From: Patescibacteria group bacterium
GTDB lineage: Bacteria; Patescibacteriota; Patescibacteriia; UBA9934
Assembly (NCBI GenBank): GCA_030916555.1
Contig: JAUPWK010000008.1
Span: 1-14,737 of the forward strand
Length of the DNA stretch: 14,737 nt
Direction: 5' to 3'
A model generated the notes under the pieces. That model worked only from the letters and a program-made list of their open reading frames with translations. It was not told the origin of the DNA and did no database searches. The stretch's first letter is position 1; every line of letters begins with the position of its first letter. Positions 12,707 through 14,737 of this stretch are shown here, in pieces. The position numbers were made by a program, and so were the translations under genes.

Positions 12707-12740
12707 GGCCGTCTCCCTCTGGGGGACGGTCGTTTCATTT
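12707..12740 (+). terminator. Terminator of the structured small transcript
   Basis: GGCCGTCTCCC (12707-12717) and GGGGGACGGTC (12721-12731) form an 11-bp stem with two G-U pairs and a 3-base loop, followed by GTTTCATTTT. It separates the small gene from the helicase promoter, which starts 5 bases later. Confidence 0.8.
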
Positions 12741-12744
12741 TAGC

Positions 12745-12795
12745 TTGACTCAAACACGATTTTTAGCTAATATAAGCAGTCCCGTCATTGACGGG
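12745..12795 (+). promoter_or_regulatory. Promoter and 5'-terminal hairpin of the helicase gene
   Basis: TTGACT (12745-12750) and TAATAT (12768-12773) are spaced by exactly 17 bp. RNA should start near 12780, where CCCGTC-ATT-GACGGG (12781-12795) forms a hairpin. The leader is about 53 nt and ends with GAGAGG (12821-12826), 6 nt before a GTG start. Confidence 0.7.
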
Positions 12796-12832
12796 GATCC
12801 TTCAAAATTCGCTTCAAATAGAGAGGTTTACC

Positions 12833-14725
12833 GTGGTTACCAAGTCCCTGCGTCCGTATCAAGTCGGTGCTAAAAATGCCGTCTTCGAAACGGTTGAAAG
12901 TAGCGTCGACCGGGCCCTCATCGTGATGGCTACCGGTCTCGGCAAAACCTTCACGGCCGCCGAGATCTACGAAGAATGGTTTGCCCGCTTCGGCGGCAAA
13001 GCCCTATTCGTTGTTCATCAGGTGGAAATTGCCGAACAGGCGATGGCCGAGTTCCAGGCCCATCTGCCGAAAAACATCATCTGCGGTCTGCTCACGAGCG
13101 ACCGAGCCGAAAACGTGAGCAAGTGTCACATCTTGTTCACGACCTTCCAATCGATGCACGAACGGACGCGGCGCCTCTTCGAGAAAGATCACTTCAACCT
13201 GATCATCGTCGACGAAGCCCACCACAGCCACGCAGATACCTACCGTCCTGTCATCGAATACTTCAACTCGGCTTTCCGGCTGGCCCTTACGGCTACGCCG
13301 AACCGTGCGGACGGTCAGAACATCCGGACCCTATTCGGTGATGAAGTCTTCTCATATACCCTGGCACAGGGTATCGTCGATGGCTATCTCGCAAACATGG
13401 ACTACCGGGTCGAAAACGACAACATCGATCTGGTCAAACTCCAGGAGCTCGTAGACCGGGCGACTGGCGGTGACCGACGTGTTTCGCTGGACGACATCGA
13501 CTCCACCATCTTTCTCCACGAACGGCTGGAAGCCATCGTGGCAAAGGTGCGAGAGGTCGAAGCGGAGTTCGGGCGCAAGCTGAAGAAGATCTTCTTCTGC
13601 CAAAACCTGACCCACATCCACGAAGTCTGCAAGCACCTGGCGGGTTCGGAACCGTACCACTCGAAACTGTCTCGCGATCGCCGTGTGGCCGTCCTTGCCG
13701 ACTTCAAGGCAGGGAATGTCCAGGAGATCCTCACCCGAGACATGTTCAACGAAGGGATCGACGTTCCCGATGCGGAAATGTTGGTCTTCCTGCGGGGAAC
13801 CGACAGCGAAACGATCTGGACCCAGCAGCTGGGTCGAGGTCTGCGCCGGAGCAATGGCAAGACCCATGTGGTGATCCTTGATTTCGTTGCCAACTGCGAT
13901 CGCATTATGGCGGTCGATGAGTTACGGAATCAGATCTCTAGCTCGAGTGGTAGTGATCAAAACAAAGATCGCGACCACAAGTCGAAGCTCCTCATCAAGG
14001 GCACTGGTTGGTCGTTCACGTTCGCGGAAGAGATCCGAAACGTGCTCGATTTGCTGCAACGTTGGGATACGCCTCAAGCCGATAAAGACGGCACGTTCGT
14101 GAAGGACGGCGAGGTTTGGGTAACCACCTACCAACTAACACGTATCCTAAAACTCTCCTCAAATGCCATCTCAAGTCGAGTCCCGGAATGCAGGCATGAG
14201 GAGGGCAGAGATTCAATGGGCCGAATCCAGATTTTCTATGCACTGTCGGATGCCAAACGAGAGTGTGCAGACCTCCTCGAGAATGTTCCGAGGGCAAATG
14301 CTAACGGGACGTTCGAGGCCGAGGGAGAGACCTGGGGCGCAGTCCAACCTCTGGCTCGTATCCTCGGGGTTTCCAACAATGCAATCAACGATAGACGTTC
14401 GCTCTGTCGTCAAAAGCCCGGCAAAACTTTAAGAGGAAATCTGCAGACCTTTTACTCACTCGTGGATGCTAAACGGGCCTGTGCAGACCTCCTAAAAAAC
14501 GTTCCGAGGGCGAATCAAAACGGCACGTTCGAGGCCGAGGGAGAGATCTGGGGCACGACCGCCTCGCTCTCAGAGTTGCTGGACATACCTCGTCGGAAAA
14601 TCCAATTGATCGGTTCCACATGCCGACAACAACCTGGAAAAGATACTGTGGGGAGAACTTGGACGTTCTACTCCGCATCGGACGTAAAAAAAGCCTGCGA
14701 AGACGTAGGCAAGAAAAAGACGTAA
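12833..14725 (+). CDS. SF2 DEAD/DEAH-box helicase with three C-terminal repeats
   Basis: The 630-residue protein begins with a superfamily-2 helicase core of the ResIII/Helicase_C kind. Motifs are RPYQ at 7-10, Walker A ATGLGKT at 33-39, DEAH at 127-130, LTATP at 152-156, FNEGIDVPDAE at 305-315 and QQLGRGLRR at 331-339. It resembles the motor of type I/III restriction subunits and RadD, but has no nuclease domain. From about residue 406 it carries three repeats with a 72-residue period, each with GTF..GE.W, a helix-turn-helix-like L..IL..S.NAI, a Cys-Arg pair and FY..SDAK. These are probably DNA-binding, which is inferred. The GTG at 12833 is chosen over TTG at 12788 because GAGAGG lies 6 nt upstream and the TTG falls in the leader hairpin. 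No methylase or partner gene is in view. The gene ends 12 bases before the window end. Confidence 0.9.
   Translation: MVTKSLRPYQVGAKNAVFETVESSVDRALIVMATGLGKTFTAAEIYEEWFARFGGKALFVVHQVEIAEQAMAEFQAHLPKNIICGLLTSDRAENVSKCHILFTTFQSMHERTRRLFEKDHFNLIIVDEAHHSHADTYRPVIEYFNSAFRLALTATPNRADGQNIRTLFGDEVFSYTLAQGIVDGYLANMDYRVENDNIDLVKLQELVDRATGGDRRVSLDDIDSTIFLHERLEAIVAKVREVEAEFGRKLKKIFFCQNLTHIHEVCKHLAGSEPYHSKLSRDRRVAVLADFKAGNVQEILTRDMFNEGIDVPDAEMLVFLRGTDSETIWTQQLGRGLRRSNGKTHVVILDFVANCDRIMAVDELRNQISSSSGSDQNKDRDHKSKLLIKGTGWSFTFAEEIRNVLDLLQRWDTPQADKDGTFVKDGEVWVTTYQLTRILKLSSNAISSRVPECRHEEGRDSMGRIQIFYALSDAKRECADLLENVPRANANGTFEAEGETWGAVQPLARILGVSNNAINDRRSLCRQKPGKTLRGNLQTFYSLVDAKRACADLLKNVPRANQNGTFEAEGEIWGTTASLSELLDIPRRKIQLIGSTCRQQPGKDTVGRTWTFYSASDVKKACEDVGKKKT
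14048..14701 (+). repeat. Three tandem 216-bp coding repeats in the helicase gene
   Basis: GTF triplets fall at residues 420, 492 and 564, exactly 72 residues apart. Repeats 2 and 3 are close at DNA level (for example ACGTTCGAGGCCGAGGGAGA in both), while repeat 1 is clearly diverged in protein and DNA. This order fits an old duplication followed by a recent one at the 3' end. Confidence 0.88.
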
Positions 14726-14737
14726 GCCTTCTGACCA

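Larger units (their letters stand above)
12436..12740 (+). ncRNA. Structured ~300-nt transcript with a short ORF
   Basis: Between its own promoter and terminator this unit shows a row of hairpins: TCTTCACG/CGTGAAGA (12436-12462), CGGTCGG-CATAT-CCGACCG (12488-12506), GCCGGG/CCCGGC (12601-12618), GCTAG..CTAGC (12633-12658), AGATCGC-TCCG-GCGATCT (12663-12680) and the terminator stem (12707-12731). The second hairpin abuts a GGAGG that serves a 27-codon ORF; the third begins one base after its stop. I looked for marks of RNase P RNA, tmRNA, 6S and SRP RNA and saw none. It could be a small protein gene with a structured tail, a dual-function RNA, or a regulator of the helicase gene that follows. 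Confidence 0.6.

Noticed and set aside
12436..12740. Structured region as tmRNA, RNase P RNA, 6S or SRP RNA
   Set aside because: No tRNA-like end, no conserved RNase P core motifs, no SRP tetraloop domain and no single long 6S-type hairpin were seen.
13352..13905. Two long minus-strand ORFs inside the helicase gene
   Set aside because: They lie wholly within a helicase with intact motifs and have no initiation signals.

Overview
The window looks like a piece of a compact bacterial chromosome, standard code (TGA is used as a stop). Single-copy housekeeping genes (rmuC, rpsT, holA, a guanylate-kinase-like gene, polA, a Xer-type recombinase) are interleaved with isolated, unrecognised genes that look more GC-rich. 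Short intergenic regions, several leaderless-looking genes and the many orphan genes would fit a Patescibacteria/CPR-type genome. That assignment is an inference; no rRNA or other decisive marker is present.

Layout: 1-523 holds two parS-like ParB sites, a tRNA-Arg(CCT) gene on the minus strand, and two large nested-hairpin elements flanking it. 524-1627 is rmuC. 1699-2505(-) is an orphan helical protein. 2624-4002(-) is the holA-rpsT pair, with a structured rpsT leader. 4060-4608 is a guanylate-kinase-like gene that overlaps tail-to-tail with polA (4579-7215, minus). 7288-8118(-) is an orphan. 8225-8530 is a promoter, a structured leader, tRNA-His(GTG) and a terminator. 8645-9151 is a zinc-ribbon orphan. 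9449-10012(-) is a beta-strand-rich orphan. 10091-11164 is a PAP2-family membrane phosphatase. 11147-11427 holds a terminator, tRNA-Arg(TCT) and its structured leader with promoter (minus). 11437-12360(-) is a tyrosine recombinase. 12400-12740 is a self-contained, heavily structured small transcript carrying a 27-codon ORF. 12833-14725 is an SF2 helicase ending in three 72-residue repeats.

The most striking feature is a family of ~110-165 nt nested-hairpin elements. All three tRNA genes in the window have one between their own promoter and the tRNA 5' end, and a fourth copy sits against the 3' end of tRNA-Arg(CCT). The outer arms differ in sequence between copies but stay self-complementary, with G-U wobbles. 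Two to three copies share short core motifs. This points to an RNA structure transcribed as a tRNA 5' leader.

A second pattern separates two gene classes. Several housekeeping genes have a -10 box 6-13 nt before ATG and so appear leaderless or nearly so. Several orphan genes have a good promoter, a short hairpin starting at the predicted +1, a GGAGG-type ribosome binding site 5-6 nt upstream, and often a TTG or GTG start.
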